Shown piece after piece: positions 40,701 through 49,773 of a DNA stretch of 64,000 nucleotides. The first letter of the stretch is position 1, and the number at the start of each line of letters is the position of its first letter. Source of the stretch: Gracilaria domingensis. Lineage: Eukaryota; Rhodophyta; Florideophyceae; Gracilariales; Gracilariaceae. Made by a program: the position numbers and the translations under genes. The DNA lies in assembly GCA_022539475.1 (NCBI GenBank), contig VCMS01000119.1, positions 1 to 64,000 of the forward strand, written 5' to 3'. The notes under the pieces were generated by a model that had not been told where the DNA came from, ran no database searches, and saw only the letters and a list, made by a program, of their open reading frames with translations.

Positions 40701-43700
40701 TTGCTACCACCTGAAGAAGGGGAACTTATTAGCGACTTTCTTTTGGTTCGTGTCCAGATTCGGTACCCTGTACCCACTCCAGCGCACCCCCCTCACCTCG
40801 GCGTGCACAACATGCCTTTTGGTCGTACCGGGCTACTGGAGGAGGATGACGACGGCCGCTACGTGATTGCTTTCGAGGAAGAGCTCCCTCAAGAAGAGTT
40901 CTCGACGCAGGTCCCCCCACCACCTGTTAGAGAGTTGGAAGATCAACCCGACCCCTCGCAAACAGAGCCGCGTACCACTGGCTCTGGTGAAGGACACTCT
41001 ACTTCACGTGATAATGAGCCGACGGTTGCGTGTCCCGCCCCTGAGATCGAATACTCCCTATTAGATCCGGTCGCGATTGATGGCAAGGGTCGTATACTGG
41101 ATCGAAGAGATTACCCTCCTGACACGAGTCACGAAGAAGTCATCCTCAAAAGGCTTTCACACTTGCCCAGCAGGGAGCAACAGGAACTACTTCGTGTTTT
41201 ACTTGACCTTGGGGTGGTCGCCTGGTCTTTGTACGATCTTAGACCCGCAGATGTACCAGTCGTGCATGAATTCTCACTGACGACCCAGACTCCGATACAC
41301 TCAAGAGTTCGTAGGCTTCCGCCACGACATGACGAAGTCGTCAAGAAGGAACTCGGTAAAATGCTTGACGCTGGGATAATCAAACCTTGTACATCTGCAT
41401 GGTCCTTTCCGATCGTCATTGCGACCAAAAAGGATGGCAAGCCAAGGTTCTGTGTAGACTACCGAGCTCTGAACCGAGTTATGAAAGCGGACAGATGGCC
41501 CTTATCTCATATTGAACAAATCTTTGATGACTTAGGCGGCTGTTCGTTTTTCACTACGCTTGACCTTTTCTCTGGGTACTGGCAGATCAGAATGTCACCT
41601 CGGTGTAAGGAGATGACCACCTTCGTTTGCCGTCAAGGAACCTATCAGTTTGAGGTCATGCCGTTCGGCTTGATGAACGCCCCCTCTACATTCCAAAGAA
41701 TGATGGACTCTATCCTCAACAAGTATCCGTTTGTAAGGGTCTATCTGGACGACGTGGTTATCTATTCAAAAACCTTAGAGGATCACGTCGAGCACATCAA
41801 GTTAGTACTAAGGACAATTGCCTCCCATGGGTTGAAGCTGAAGATCTCTAAGTGCGACTTTGCCCATCCCAAGATTGAACTGCTCGGACATGTTGTCGAC
41901 CAGAGCGGAGTTGCAGTGGACGTGAAGAAAATAGAGGCCATCAAGGCGGCTCCGATCCCTAAGACAACCACTGAACTGAGGAGCTTTCTTGGGCTTGCTG
42001 GCTACTACCGCCGGTTTATCAAGCACTTTGCCAAAACTTCGGCAGTTCTCTATGCAGGAACGTCCGGAAATCGGAAACTAGTGTTCAACAATGAGATGGT
42101 TGAAGCCTTCAAAGACCTGAAGGAGAAGCTAACCAGTCCTCCAGTGTTGGCCTTTCCCGACTTCGACAATCCGTTTCGGGTCGAAACCGATGCTTCTTCA
42201 TTTGCGTTGGGCGCCGTTCTCGCTCAGAAGAAATCTGATGGCATGTTTCACCCAATTCAGTATGCCAGCCGGACTATGACTGCAGCTGAAAGGAACTACG
42301 CGGTCTGTGAGCAGGAGGCGCTTGCTGTCATCTTCGCGTTCAAGAAATTTCGGCTATACCTTCTTGGATCAAAGCCATTTCAATTGATTACAGACCATCA
42401 GGCGCTGAAGTATGCGTTTCAGAAGAAGGATGTACATGGGCGATTGGCCAGGTGGCTCGATTTCCTAGCTGAATACGAGTTCGAGGTTGTGTACCGCTCA
42501 GGGGATAAGAATTGCGCTGCTGATTATCTTTCGCGCTACTCCACAATAAGGGGGCATCATGCTCTAGAGGTGGCGACTACTGTTTCTTCCCCTACATGTG
42601 AAGCTTTTTCAGGCCTCGAACCTTATTATGCAAATATTGGTCGATATCTGAGCGCCCTTCCGGTCGATGAGCCCAACTCGAGCCTCAGAGGGGCGATCAA
42701 AAGGAATTCTAAGAATTTTATGGTATGGAATGGGCAGTTGTATCGTAGAATGGGGTCCGGGTTACGACTCCTTCCTAACGTCAATGAAAGGCGTAAACTC
42801 TTGAAAACATTTCATGACGATGTGGGACACTGGGATGTTAGGGCGACCAGAAGGCACGTCATCGATCGATTCTGGTGGCCCAATATTCACTCTGATGTCA
42901 CAACCTACGTCAAGAGTTGTGATGGCTGCCAGTTCATGGGATCTTTTCTTGCTTACCGAGCGGGGCAACGAGCCCCGCTGACGGATATCTTCCACACGTT
43001 TTCAATTGATTTCGCCGGACCCCTTAGGGTGACAAGGAACGGAAACCGATTCTTGCTCATTGGGGTCGAGCACCTCACGGGATGGCCGATCGCAGTGGCA
43101 ACTCGAACATCTACTGCAGTCGACGTAGTCAACTTTATTAGAAGGGAGATCGTCACACCCTTCGGCTACCCCCGCACGATTGTCTCCGATAACGCTACCT
43201 CCTTTCTCGCGTCAAGTGTCCAAGCTTATCTAATGCGTCATGATATCACTCTCAAACCGGTGCTCGCATACGCACCTATGTCTAATGGACGCGCAGAAAG
43301 AATGGTAGGGACGATCAAGAGGGCGATCGCGAAAACGATTCATGATCAGAACTCCGATTGGGATGAAGTACTCCCGGAGGTTCTCTATGGTTATCGCACT
43401 CGACAAATGGCCGAAGGATATTCTCCATTTCAGCTCATGTATGGAGTACGGCCCCGAATGCATCCATCAGATCCTCCTTCCCTGATAGCCACGCCGTCAC
43501 TTGGTCATCGTGAGGTGGAACTACAAGCCTCCACTCTTGGGAGGGCCACAAGGGTATTGCAGCAGCCTCACCGTCAAGACGATGAGCGTCGTGGACATCG
43601 GTTCGCTGTTGGAGACCAGGTACTGGTAATGCGTGGTGAAGCCCTTAATCCTTCGGTGAAATGGCCATCATTCAAATCGAGGTTCTATGGACCATGCCAC

Positions 43701-44822
43701 GTCGTTCGAGCTAATCATCCTCGGTACATATTGGTTTCTCCACACCGACGTATGTCGAGAAGGGGCATTCATGCGAGACGCTTAAGACCTTACCGTCCTA
43801 GACCAAGGCATATGATCCCGAGAACAGTACGATATGAAAGAAATAATCAGCCCGAAGCGGCATGCCCGGTCGTGGTACAAGGAGGACCAAATCCAACCAG
43901 ACCCCCTGCTGACTATCTGAGGATAATTGTGGCTGGATGGAGACTTTCTGAATGGCTTTCCCCTGTCAGCACGAGTACAAACGATCTACAGAAGGTGGCA
44001 TGGAACCTATTACATGTTTACCTTGGGACTTTCAAACGACATGGACCCTACATAACCGAGGGTCTTCTTACTAAGCTGGTCTCATTGACAGGAAGGGTGA
44101 ACCCTTTCATTATACCGCTTGTGGGTCAGCAGTTTGTCTTTTACTACTATCACTTTGCGGTGGCTCGCTATGGACATCTTCCCCCGCAGAGAACTTACGG
44201 AGTGGAGGTGTCAAGCTTCCTGCAGCGGATTGAAGCTGGAGAGGCTTTCGAGATCGATCTGGCATATGACCAAGATCGCGGTGACGTACCTCCTCCGCTC
44301 CAGATTGAAGAAACCACCCCAGTAACGCCGGCTCTTCTTGCAATGCCGATAATTGTTGACTACGAAGTCTACAACCAGGACGTGAACTACTTGGAAATGG
44401 AAATCGGTGGGCGCACACTTGAGAACTGGCTCTCCCCACTAGAATGTGAGGACTGGGAGAAGCATTCTATTGTTTGGAATTGCTTTCATCTCTGCTTGAG
44501 TATTCATCTCGTATACGGTCAGTATTTTACACAGTATGCCCATGTGATGCTTGGCAGATTGGCTAGAAGGCTCCATCCGCAGATGAACAGGCTTGGCGCG
44601 GATAGGACGATATTCTTTCTATATCACTATGTCATTGGAAAGTATGGACATCTACCAGCTGCTGCGACGCACGAAGAGCAGGTGGAAGACTACATTCGTC
44701 GTATTGAAAATCATGAAGAGTTCCTCATTGACTTTGAACCAGATCCTGAGTATCCAGAACCTCCACACCCTTTCAGGTATACTACCGAAGAGATTTCGCG
44801 GGACGGACCCTTGGAACATTGA
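37773..44822 (+). CDS. Ty3/gypsy Gag-Pol polyprotein with duplicated accessory domains (2349 aa)
   Basis: The ATG at 37773 (context AAAAATGG) lies 12 bases inside the LTR end; an upstream ATG in frame at 37698 would lie within the LTR. Gag capsid region to about 38400, with two CCHC knuckles at 38502-38543 and 38571-38612. Retropepsin with LLDSGAIPN at about 39213. An acidic spacer follows with an ~80-residue module occurring twice (39987-40228 and 40655-40896). RT has FCVDYRALN and catalytic YLDDVVIYS (41742). RNase H starts TDASSFALGAVL (about 42187) and includes DHQALKYAF. Integrase has an HHCC site (HDDVGHW...CDGCQ, about 42814-42930) and D, D, E in SIDFAGPL, IVSDNATSF and NGRAERMVG. A basic C-terminal domain extends to about 43850. 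Then a ~116-residue module occurs twice (43914-44261 and 44388-44736). No chromodomain seen. All catalytic residues present. Confidence 0.95.
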   Translation: MASTWYSRGGPGSPESGVISFDGSAVDVRKFLFYFENVATPNEEDSVRAMKLLGYLEGEAFDFYYDNYAVDGSLSIEAKDYQNVKLALIERFGAIEEPAERIRRAVSARLDYVDLLGSLKKMDSFFDQAGFNSKAKFGLLRNAVMEFADLAQFVIFRGADDYESLKALVKDFVGGKKALGSYGTLNAFPPAKHILQRAKEPARPSPLESKVDQLADQMAQLHLLVKKTQSAATTIGRQDTEKVCSYCSQPGHFAARCELNPHRGTRCSVCGKLGHSATMCWRRNNDDTVRKVSFEDVKSESEMEKLLKEKRASQKTDENQVSVVIADPSDDEDPVATAKRDADGEPLPKQPRTGPLSGISPVMFPDSHTTKTPSQQAKNLSKKSPKTRKGAGKKSKGKSRRVKIEEHVGKYNIYEELARAPSGITFGQLVRGDADEAKKDIRRILSGGFSSRRVSYAHTHSLPQTLKVVNVTVYGTSSQALLDSGAIPNLMSIALCNRLSLEMKPSSRRIVVADGTKSLVRGSLHDVPLEFGSLRVPLDFLVVEKPPFNVIVGCPALESLQACLDLGTQQVSMQFDGASVVLPLDYHRPSVVFDEENEHTDSEDFTSASESFFSESSESDYEGYAITFSKDKVDTSVYALNTMNEEQDSLQPLEEESANELENIDATSLGQESPSPADPQDLEEGIRQLRVNDVEPEPAITTPHAPGEANREFENDEESEESADDNDSEGSPSDGGHERDLVVPVRDDVVLLRAEDVRRQPDYLIFRVYRRYPQPPDREQLHPHISELPYGEMGVLELDNSSEPIVRFGVGWPIPAPADEETLAVPSQSEAHEDHVMVISLDNRNDEADNQLSGLAEPNDDQRHSVYHVPNPSSFQSSTTDTSLQPPDPPLLSSDNDRGAEERNSGRDDEEDEDCVEVEAGVHEAEVEVEEEVVNNGNEDDHEEDEDGSSPEEVELSGTPLYRDPVLTIPITDEVTLLPPEEGELISDFLLVRVQIRYPVPTPAHPPHLGVHNMPFGRTGLLEEDDDGRYVIAFEEELPQEEFSTQVPPPPVRELEDQPDPSQTEPRTTGSGEGHSTSRDNEPTVACPAPEIEYSLLDPVAIDGKGRILDRRDYPPDTSHEEVILKRLSHLPSREQQELLRVLLDLGVVAWSLYDLRPADVPVVHEFSLTTQTPIHSRVRRLPPRHDEVVKKELGKMLDAGIIKPCTSAWSFPIVIATKKDGKPRFCVDYRALNRVMKADRWPLSHIEQIFDDLGGCSFFTTLDLFSGYWQIRMSPRCKEMTTFVCRQGTYQFEVMPFGLMNAPSTFQRMMDSILNKYPFVRVYLDDVVIYSKTLEDHVEHIKLVLRTIASHGLKLKISKCDFAHPKIELLGHVVDQSGVAVDVKKIEAIKAAPIPKTTTELRSFLGLAGYYRRFIKHFAKTSAVLYAGTSGNRKLVFNNEMVEAFKDLKEKLTSPPVLAFPDFDNPFRVETDASSFALGAVLAQKKSDGMFHPIQYASRTMTAAERNYAVCEQEALAVIFAFKKFRLYLLGSKPFQLITDHQALKYAFQKKDVHGRLARWLDFLAEYEFEVVYRSGDKNCAADYLSRYSTIRGHHALEVATTVSSPTCEAFSGLEPYYANIGRYLSALPVDEPNSSLRGAIKRNSKNFMVWNGQLYRRMGSGLRLLPNVNERRKLLKTFHDDVGHWDVRATRRHVIDRFWWPNIHSDVTTYVKSCDGCQFMGSFLAYRAGQRAPLTDIFHTFSIDFAGPLRVTRNGNRFLLIGVEHLTGWPIAVATRTSTAVDVVNFIRREIVTPFGYPRTIVSDNATSFLASSVQAYLMRHDITLKPVLAYAPMSNGRAERMVGTIKRAIAKTIHDQNSDWDEVLPEVLYGYRTRQMAEGYSPFQLMYGVRPRMHPSDPPSLIATPSLGHREVELQASTLGRATRVLQQPHRQDDERRGHRFAVGDQVLVMRGEALNPSVKWPSFKSRFYGPCHVVRANHPRYILVSPHRRMSRRGIHARRLRPYRPRPRHMIPRTVRYERNNQPEAACPVVVQGGPNPTRPPADYLRIIVAGWRLSEWLSPVSTSTNDLQKVAWNLLHVYLGTFKRHGPYITEGLLTKLVSLTGRVNPFIIPLVGQQFVFYYYHFAVARYGHLPPQRTYGVEVSSFLQRIEAGEAFEIDLAYDQDRGDVPPPLQIEETTPVTPALLAMPIIVDYEVYNQDVNYLEMEIGGRTLENWLSPLECEDWEKHSIVWNCFHLCLSIHLVYGQYFTQYAHVMLGRLARRLHPQMNRLGADRTIFFLYHYVIGKYGHLPAAATHEEQVEDYIRRIENHEEFLIDFEPDPEYPEPPHPFRYTTEEISRDGPLEH
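37785..37802 (+). promoter_or_regulatory. Candidate primer-binding site
   Basis: TGGTACTCTCGAGGAGGG directly follows the LTR end CA. The TGG matches the CCA end of a tRNA; I cannot name the tRNA. It lies inside the polyprotein reading frame. Confidence 0.5.
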
Positions 44823-44877
44823 TCAAAACCGTAAGTTCATGGTCGCCCAGGCGTAGCGACCGCTGAGTTGGGGAGTG

Positions 44878-47018
44878 TGTGGAGGCGGATGCAGGGGAGT
44901 GTCCCGCCACCCCAGGGACACTCCCGAACAATTTTTTTCTATATCTCCGACACCTTCCACCCCTGGACTGCGCCGTCACTCCCGCCGTCTGCGCCCACCG
45001 CTGCGCGCCGTGCGCTGCGACGCGGCGGCAAGGATGATGAGGTTTCGCGCCGCGCGCCGCGGCGCGCCCCCGACGGAGATGAAGAAGTCGCGCGCCGCTC
45101 GCTGCGGCGCGCCTGAAGAGGAGTATAATGAGGTTGCGCGTCGCGCGCCGCTGGCTGCGGCGCGCCCGCCGCTAAGCAGTCTTTGGAAGCTCGCGCCCCG
45201 CACGTTGCGGCGCGCCAGCTGCAGGGTAGGAAAGGAACGTGCGCGCAGCACCTGACGCTGGAGAACAGTGAGTGGAGCGCTCTCTTCGGGGGAGCTCAGA
45301 AAGTTGTGGCGCGCTCTGTCGCGCGCGTCGGAACACATACGACCAGGGGATACAAATCAATTTAATCGAGAAGCAGGAGTTCTATGACAAAGAGGCAATC
45401 GAAGATACGAGAAATGGATATCAATCAGAGGACAACAAAGCTTTCACAGCGTCATGAACGAGATGAAGCGCCCGTGCGCGGGAGGGAGAGCGTAGCACCA
45501 TCATGGAAAGCGCCAACCCAACACCAATCCCGCGCACGAACAGTACTGGGAGCTCGTTAAGATTGTCTTTGAGCTCATCCATCGATATTCCACGCTTGAA
45601 GAGGAAGTCATATAGAGCCTCCTCGCAGGCGAAAAGTTGCGCTTCGGTACGTTCTTCGGTGGCAACATCGTCTTCGTTCGCAAATGCGGCGTCCTCCTCG
45701 AGCTGAATGGTGTCCGCAGTAACTTCTTTTGCTTCGCTCTCGATCAGGACGGTTGATTTGGCACGCGGAACATCGGAATGGTCGGTATCGTCGTCGGTCA
45801 TAGTAGCAATAACTTCGTTTGGAGTTGACATCGTTCAAAAGATGGGCACCTAAAGGCGGTGGTAAGATAGGGGAAGCATGGCAGACCTGAGAGGCACCGA
45901 AGGGTAACTATAATATCGAATATACCGCCATGATAACTGGTCACGCACGCACAATCGTGATAGTGCCACGATGGCACGACATGGAAGGTGGATGTCATCC
46001 GGAGGACTAGTTGAAAACCTAAATAACCAGAAGAAATCTGGCCAACCACCGACCTACATAACGAAGAACCGTACGTTGACATTATTACCTATTATGGACA
46101 TGGTGAGCAATATTAAGTTGTTTGTCACAAGACGACAATCGGCGCACCGTATCACCAACAGCCAATGAACAGGAGACATAACGAAGAACCGTACAACGGT
46201 ATCACAACCAAGTATTTGACCTGGTGAGCCGTTCTGAATGCCTTGGTGAAAGATGATATTAGGTGTTTGCTTGCGGTGACCATGCATTATCACAATTGTA
46301 GATATAAACCCCCGAGTTCGAGCGCTCGCTGCAAACTCAACTCGGGCAGACCACTTCCCCTCTCGACGACTTCCCCCATCCTTGCCTCTCTCGCCTTTCT
46401 TCCTCCCCTTCCGTCGTCGCCAACCTTCCTTCCTTTGGCAATCATCTTCCCTTAGCGCAGTCTGCGCCTCCCTGCCACCAGCCTTTCCCCCTACATTTCC
46501 TTATTCCCGGCGGCCCGGTCTCCCGCCGTTCCCTAGCCAGTCGCCTTGTGCTGCCCTCCATGGGGCTCGTTCGCACATTGCGACCATCACCCATCACTAC
46601 GTCTCCGTTCTCCCAGACGGACGTTGGCAGTGTTACGCATTGCGCTGGTTTTCTTTCTGTCGCTACCTCGCCTGGTTGTTAGGTTCGTGGTGGCATCGAC
46701 GACAGACTCTATCGCTTTAGTCCTACCACACTATTGTCCCGCCGACCGCTCTTGTGCGTCTTGGTCTATTGGCCCTGCTTTCTGTTGTTGTGTTGGCATT
46801 CGGCATCGAACGCCGAAGCACACTCTCGTTTAATTACTCTCCCCGCTTCCTGTCAGCGGAGAGTTTCCATCTATCTTGGGGTTATCTTGTCTGCTCCTGC
46901 AGGCATCTGAGCTACGTGAATTTGTCGCCCTTTGGGCTGGTACTCTCGAGCATTTATTGTGTCGCTCTCCTTGGGTTTGTCACCACCCGCGCTGTTTCCC
47001 CCAAAAATGGCGTCCACA
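44878..47018 (+). repeat. Ty3 element 3' LTR
   Basis: Offset from the 5' LTR by exactly 9234 with no indel. Confidence 0.95.
45421..45831 (-). CDS. Antisense ORF in the LTR U3, 136 aa (right copy)
   Basis: Same ORF in the 3' LTR, identical except for Asp in place of His at about residue 74. From this position antisense transcription could read into the pol end of the element. Confidence 0.45.
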   Translation of the reverse strand: MSTPNEVIATMTDDDTDHSDVPRAKSTVLIESEAKEVTADTIQLEEDAAFANEDDVATEERTEAQLFACEEALYDFLFKRGISMDELKDNLNELPVLFVRGIGVGLALSMMVLRSPSRARALHLVHDAVKALLSSD

Positions 47019-47023
47019 TTACA

Positions 47024-47424
47024 CTTTTCATGGACATCATCTTCGACGTAGAAAAGAGGAGCCCTCGCCCTGTTATTTCTGAGCTCGCCAAGGGGTGTGT
47101 TCTCTAGGAGAAAGTGTCGAGTCTGTTTGAGGCTCCGAAGCTCTCAAATCACGAAAGCCGCTGAGCTGGGCCGCGAAGGAAATTGTTCGTTACAATGATG
47201 ACGAACACGATGGGCTGTACGCAGGCATCATGCCGTACTGCGCGTCCCTAGACTGCCTGCGCAAAGGGCCAAACTCGCGTATATGTTGGGAGACCGATGT
47301 TACGTAGCCAACGAAACATTTACAGGAAGAGTTACATCGTCGCCATGATGCCAGCTGTCGAGCTCGAGGTGTGTATCCAAGAATTATCCACGTACGCGTT
47401 TTCTCGGCCTTTGTACTTTCTTGC
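47024..47424. other. Intergenic after the Ty3 element
   Basis: No supported gene. It forms the 3' side of the minus-strand membrane-protein gene. Confidence 0.4.
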
Positions 47425-48892
47425 TCAACCAGAACTGTCATTATCCGAACTGTGGTCGTCGACAGAACTTTCGCCCGATTCCATATCTACGGGAGCATAC
47501 ATGAACCGTTCCTTCCCGTCAAATGTTCGTCTTGTCAGGCGCAAAGTAATTGGTGTTTTCTTGAAGGAACCATCCCACCACGCAGTGACACTTTGTGCCC
47601 AGAGGTAAGAGAGGCCATCAACTGTATTGGCTCTTGGCATACCCTTCCAATTATACTGCGAGTAAATGCCCAACATCATTCCGAGTAGAAGAATTAACAG
47701 TACCTCCCCTGCACCAACAACCATCACAACCACATCCAGTTCCACAGAATGAGCTTCCTTGCTTCCCGGGACTTCAACCGTTACATTAGTGGCCCTCGAG
47801 TACACAAGCATCCGAAGATTGATTGGGAATTTTCCCGAGGTGTTCGGTGGAGGCAACAGCAGACGTCGAATTATATTTCCCGCGTTGATCAGAATCTTAT
47901 CCTTGAACTCCAGACTCCCAAGAAAGTTGAAGGTAGTTGAAACTGTAAATTGCTTTGAAATGAGATCTCCTTCTTGTGACAAAATTCCAGTGTTGTCTTC
48001 GTTGGTCATATCTCCAATAGAAGCAAAGTAGAAATCAGCGACACTTCCCGTGACATTCTGACAGACGAAAGAATATGCTTTGTTCCGCAAAATGGGAATG
48101 ATGTCCTCTGGAATAGGCATCCGCCATTGGAAACACTCCATGTCCTCCGCGTCCAAAACCGTGACGTTCTTTATCTGAGTATACATCGTATCGGGTTTAT
48201 CCTCTTCCAAACCGGGCCACGGGGCGAATGCATGGAAGGGTCCTTCGTCTCTCACTACCTGCAGAGTGAGGTTTGTTCGATATACGGGAGTGGCACGAAC
48301 ATCTAGCTCTTCCTCAACTGGTGGGGGGTCAACAAAGGGAGGAAGGCCTTCCACAATTCGATACAACACCCGGTCAGTTCCGGACACACAGTGTACTCTC
48401 AGTCGGTCGTTGTTCATATCAGTTACGTTGGCCACTTTTGCATGAAGCCATCCTTCGTCATCCGCTGAAGCACATCGAGAAAACACCTCCAAGGATATCG
48501 AGACGCTATCCAAGCTGTTGAAAGAGGGGAGTTCCAGCCTTTCATCCTCATCTTTCCCTCCTGGTACATACGCATCGAATGAGTTTCGAAACCGGAATCG
48601 GTCGGGACTCAGATATGAAACGAGTTTCAAGGTATACGGGAACGATAACACATGCGATTCGAACAAGGAAAAGGACTATATGGAAAGGCTGGCGATGGAA
48701 AAGTCCTTCGCTCCAAAACGGGTAGGCTATGCTCCTTACTTCAACAGGTTTGCCGTTGGCAGCTCGTCTGACGACAAAAAACGAGGCGAGTGTAGTAGTA
48801 GTGTACATGAGCACGGGAAAGATGAGCAGCTCAAAGAAGAGGAAAATGAAGGCGGCAAACACGCCAATGCTGAACGGGATCGTGAGAGCCAT
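47425..48892 (-). pseudogene. Three-helix membrane protein, family member 2, with one frameshift
   Basis: The start ATG at 48892 opens TM1 (SIGVFAAFIFLFFELLIFPVLMY), a basic loop, and TM2 (HIVLFLVRIACVIVPVYLETR). Near 48570 the reading must gain one base to stay homologous with its neighbour: SKLIR then AYVPGGKDED, against SRTIARAFVPEASDD in the 49774 gene. The ectodomain continues in the other frame with CASADDEGW, AKVANVT and HCVSGTDRVLYRI, several sequons, TM3 (VVVMVVGAGEVLLILLLGMMLGIY), and a tail with RANTVDGLSYLWAQSV ending acidic. The ectodomain and tail are well kept, so either the insertion is very recent, or it is a sequencing error, or a tiny intron is missed. Divergent from the 49774 paralogue. 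Confidence 0.7.
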
Positions 48893-49773
48893 GATGGTTG
48901 AAAAGATTCATCTTGCTCACCGCAGGCAGGAAATGGTCTAACCGAGGTTTATATTAGGTTCAATGGCTAATGTGGGAGCAAATCGGTGAGCTACCTCTCT
49001 CAAGCTATGCACTCGTAACGAATATTGTTTTTGCATCATTTATTTGAGTCTCACAAGTTGTTGCTTCTCTGGGCCTATGTTTCAAGGAGAATGTGGAGGC
49101 ACAAATTAACTTGATTCTAACCCATTGCTGTCGTGTTACATGGCTTCAGAGTTGAGACAATTTCAGAACGTCATAATAGTATGTTATATAATGTATATTT
49201 TTATGAGCTTGGCGACTGCCCACAATTGAAGCATCATAACTTAAAAGGGCATCTCCACCGAATCCGGACTCCAGATATGGACTCTGGAGCGACAATGAAG
49301 GACCTTTGTATGACATGTCTGGTCGCTGTCCAGCGGAAATTACTTCCAGTCAGTTCGAAGCTCCCCTTTTTCTAGACATTTGGAAGGTTAGCCCTTTTAC
49401 ATGCTAACGGTGTGCTTTGTTGAAAACGAATGGCTGGCTTCGAAGCAAATCTTATATCTCAATTGGGAGTTAGAAAAGAGTGCTGCACGTGCGTAGAAAC
49501 GGCGCATGTAAAGTGCGTTTATGGCGAGAAAATAAATCAGACAACAAAGACTAATGACCTATGACCGGTTCCCCTTCGACGACGAGATATGCAACCAACA
49601 GGAACCGTTGGTACCGTCGTACATTAGCTTTGGACACCACCATATACTCTTGTCGATCAGGATAAGCAACTGATGCCGCTCAAGCGCTGCGCAACTAGTG
49701 CGGGCATGCCCACTTACAACGACCCGTCAGCGACCCCCGTTATCATACTCCGGCGTGAAAGGCGCGCGTCGCG
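48893..49773. promoter_or_regulatory. Shared 881-bp upstream region of two divergent paralogues
   Basis: Lies between the start codons of family members 2 and 3. AT-rich in the middle (49015-49210), with no supported gene and no promoter motif I would name. Confidence 0.4.

Larger units (their letters stand above)
35644..47018 (+). mobile_element. Young, apparently intact Ty3/gypsy retrotransposon
   Basis: Two 2141-bp LTRs (35644-37784 and 44878-47018) begin TGTGGA and end TCCACA, perfect inverted ends. Target duplication TTACA at 35639-35643 and 47019-47023. The only LTR difference I found is G/C at 36376/45610, so insertion was very recent. One uninterrupted ORF carries Gag, protease, RT, RNase H and integrase in Ty3 order, plus two kinds of duplicated extra domains. 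55 bp separate its stop from the right LTR (purine tract GTTGGGGAG). With intact LTRs, target duplication and ORF, it may still be active. Confidence 0.96.
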
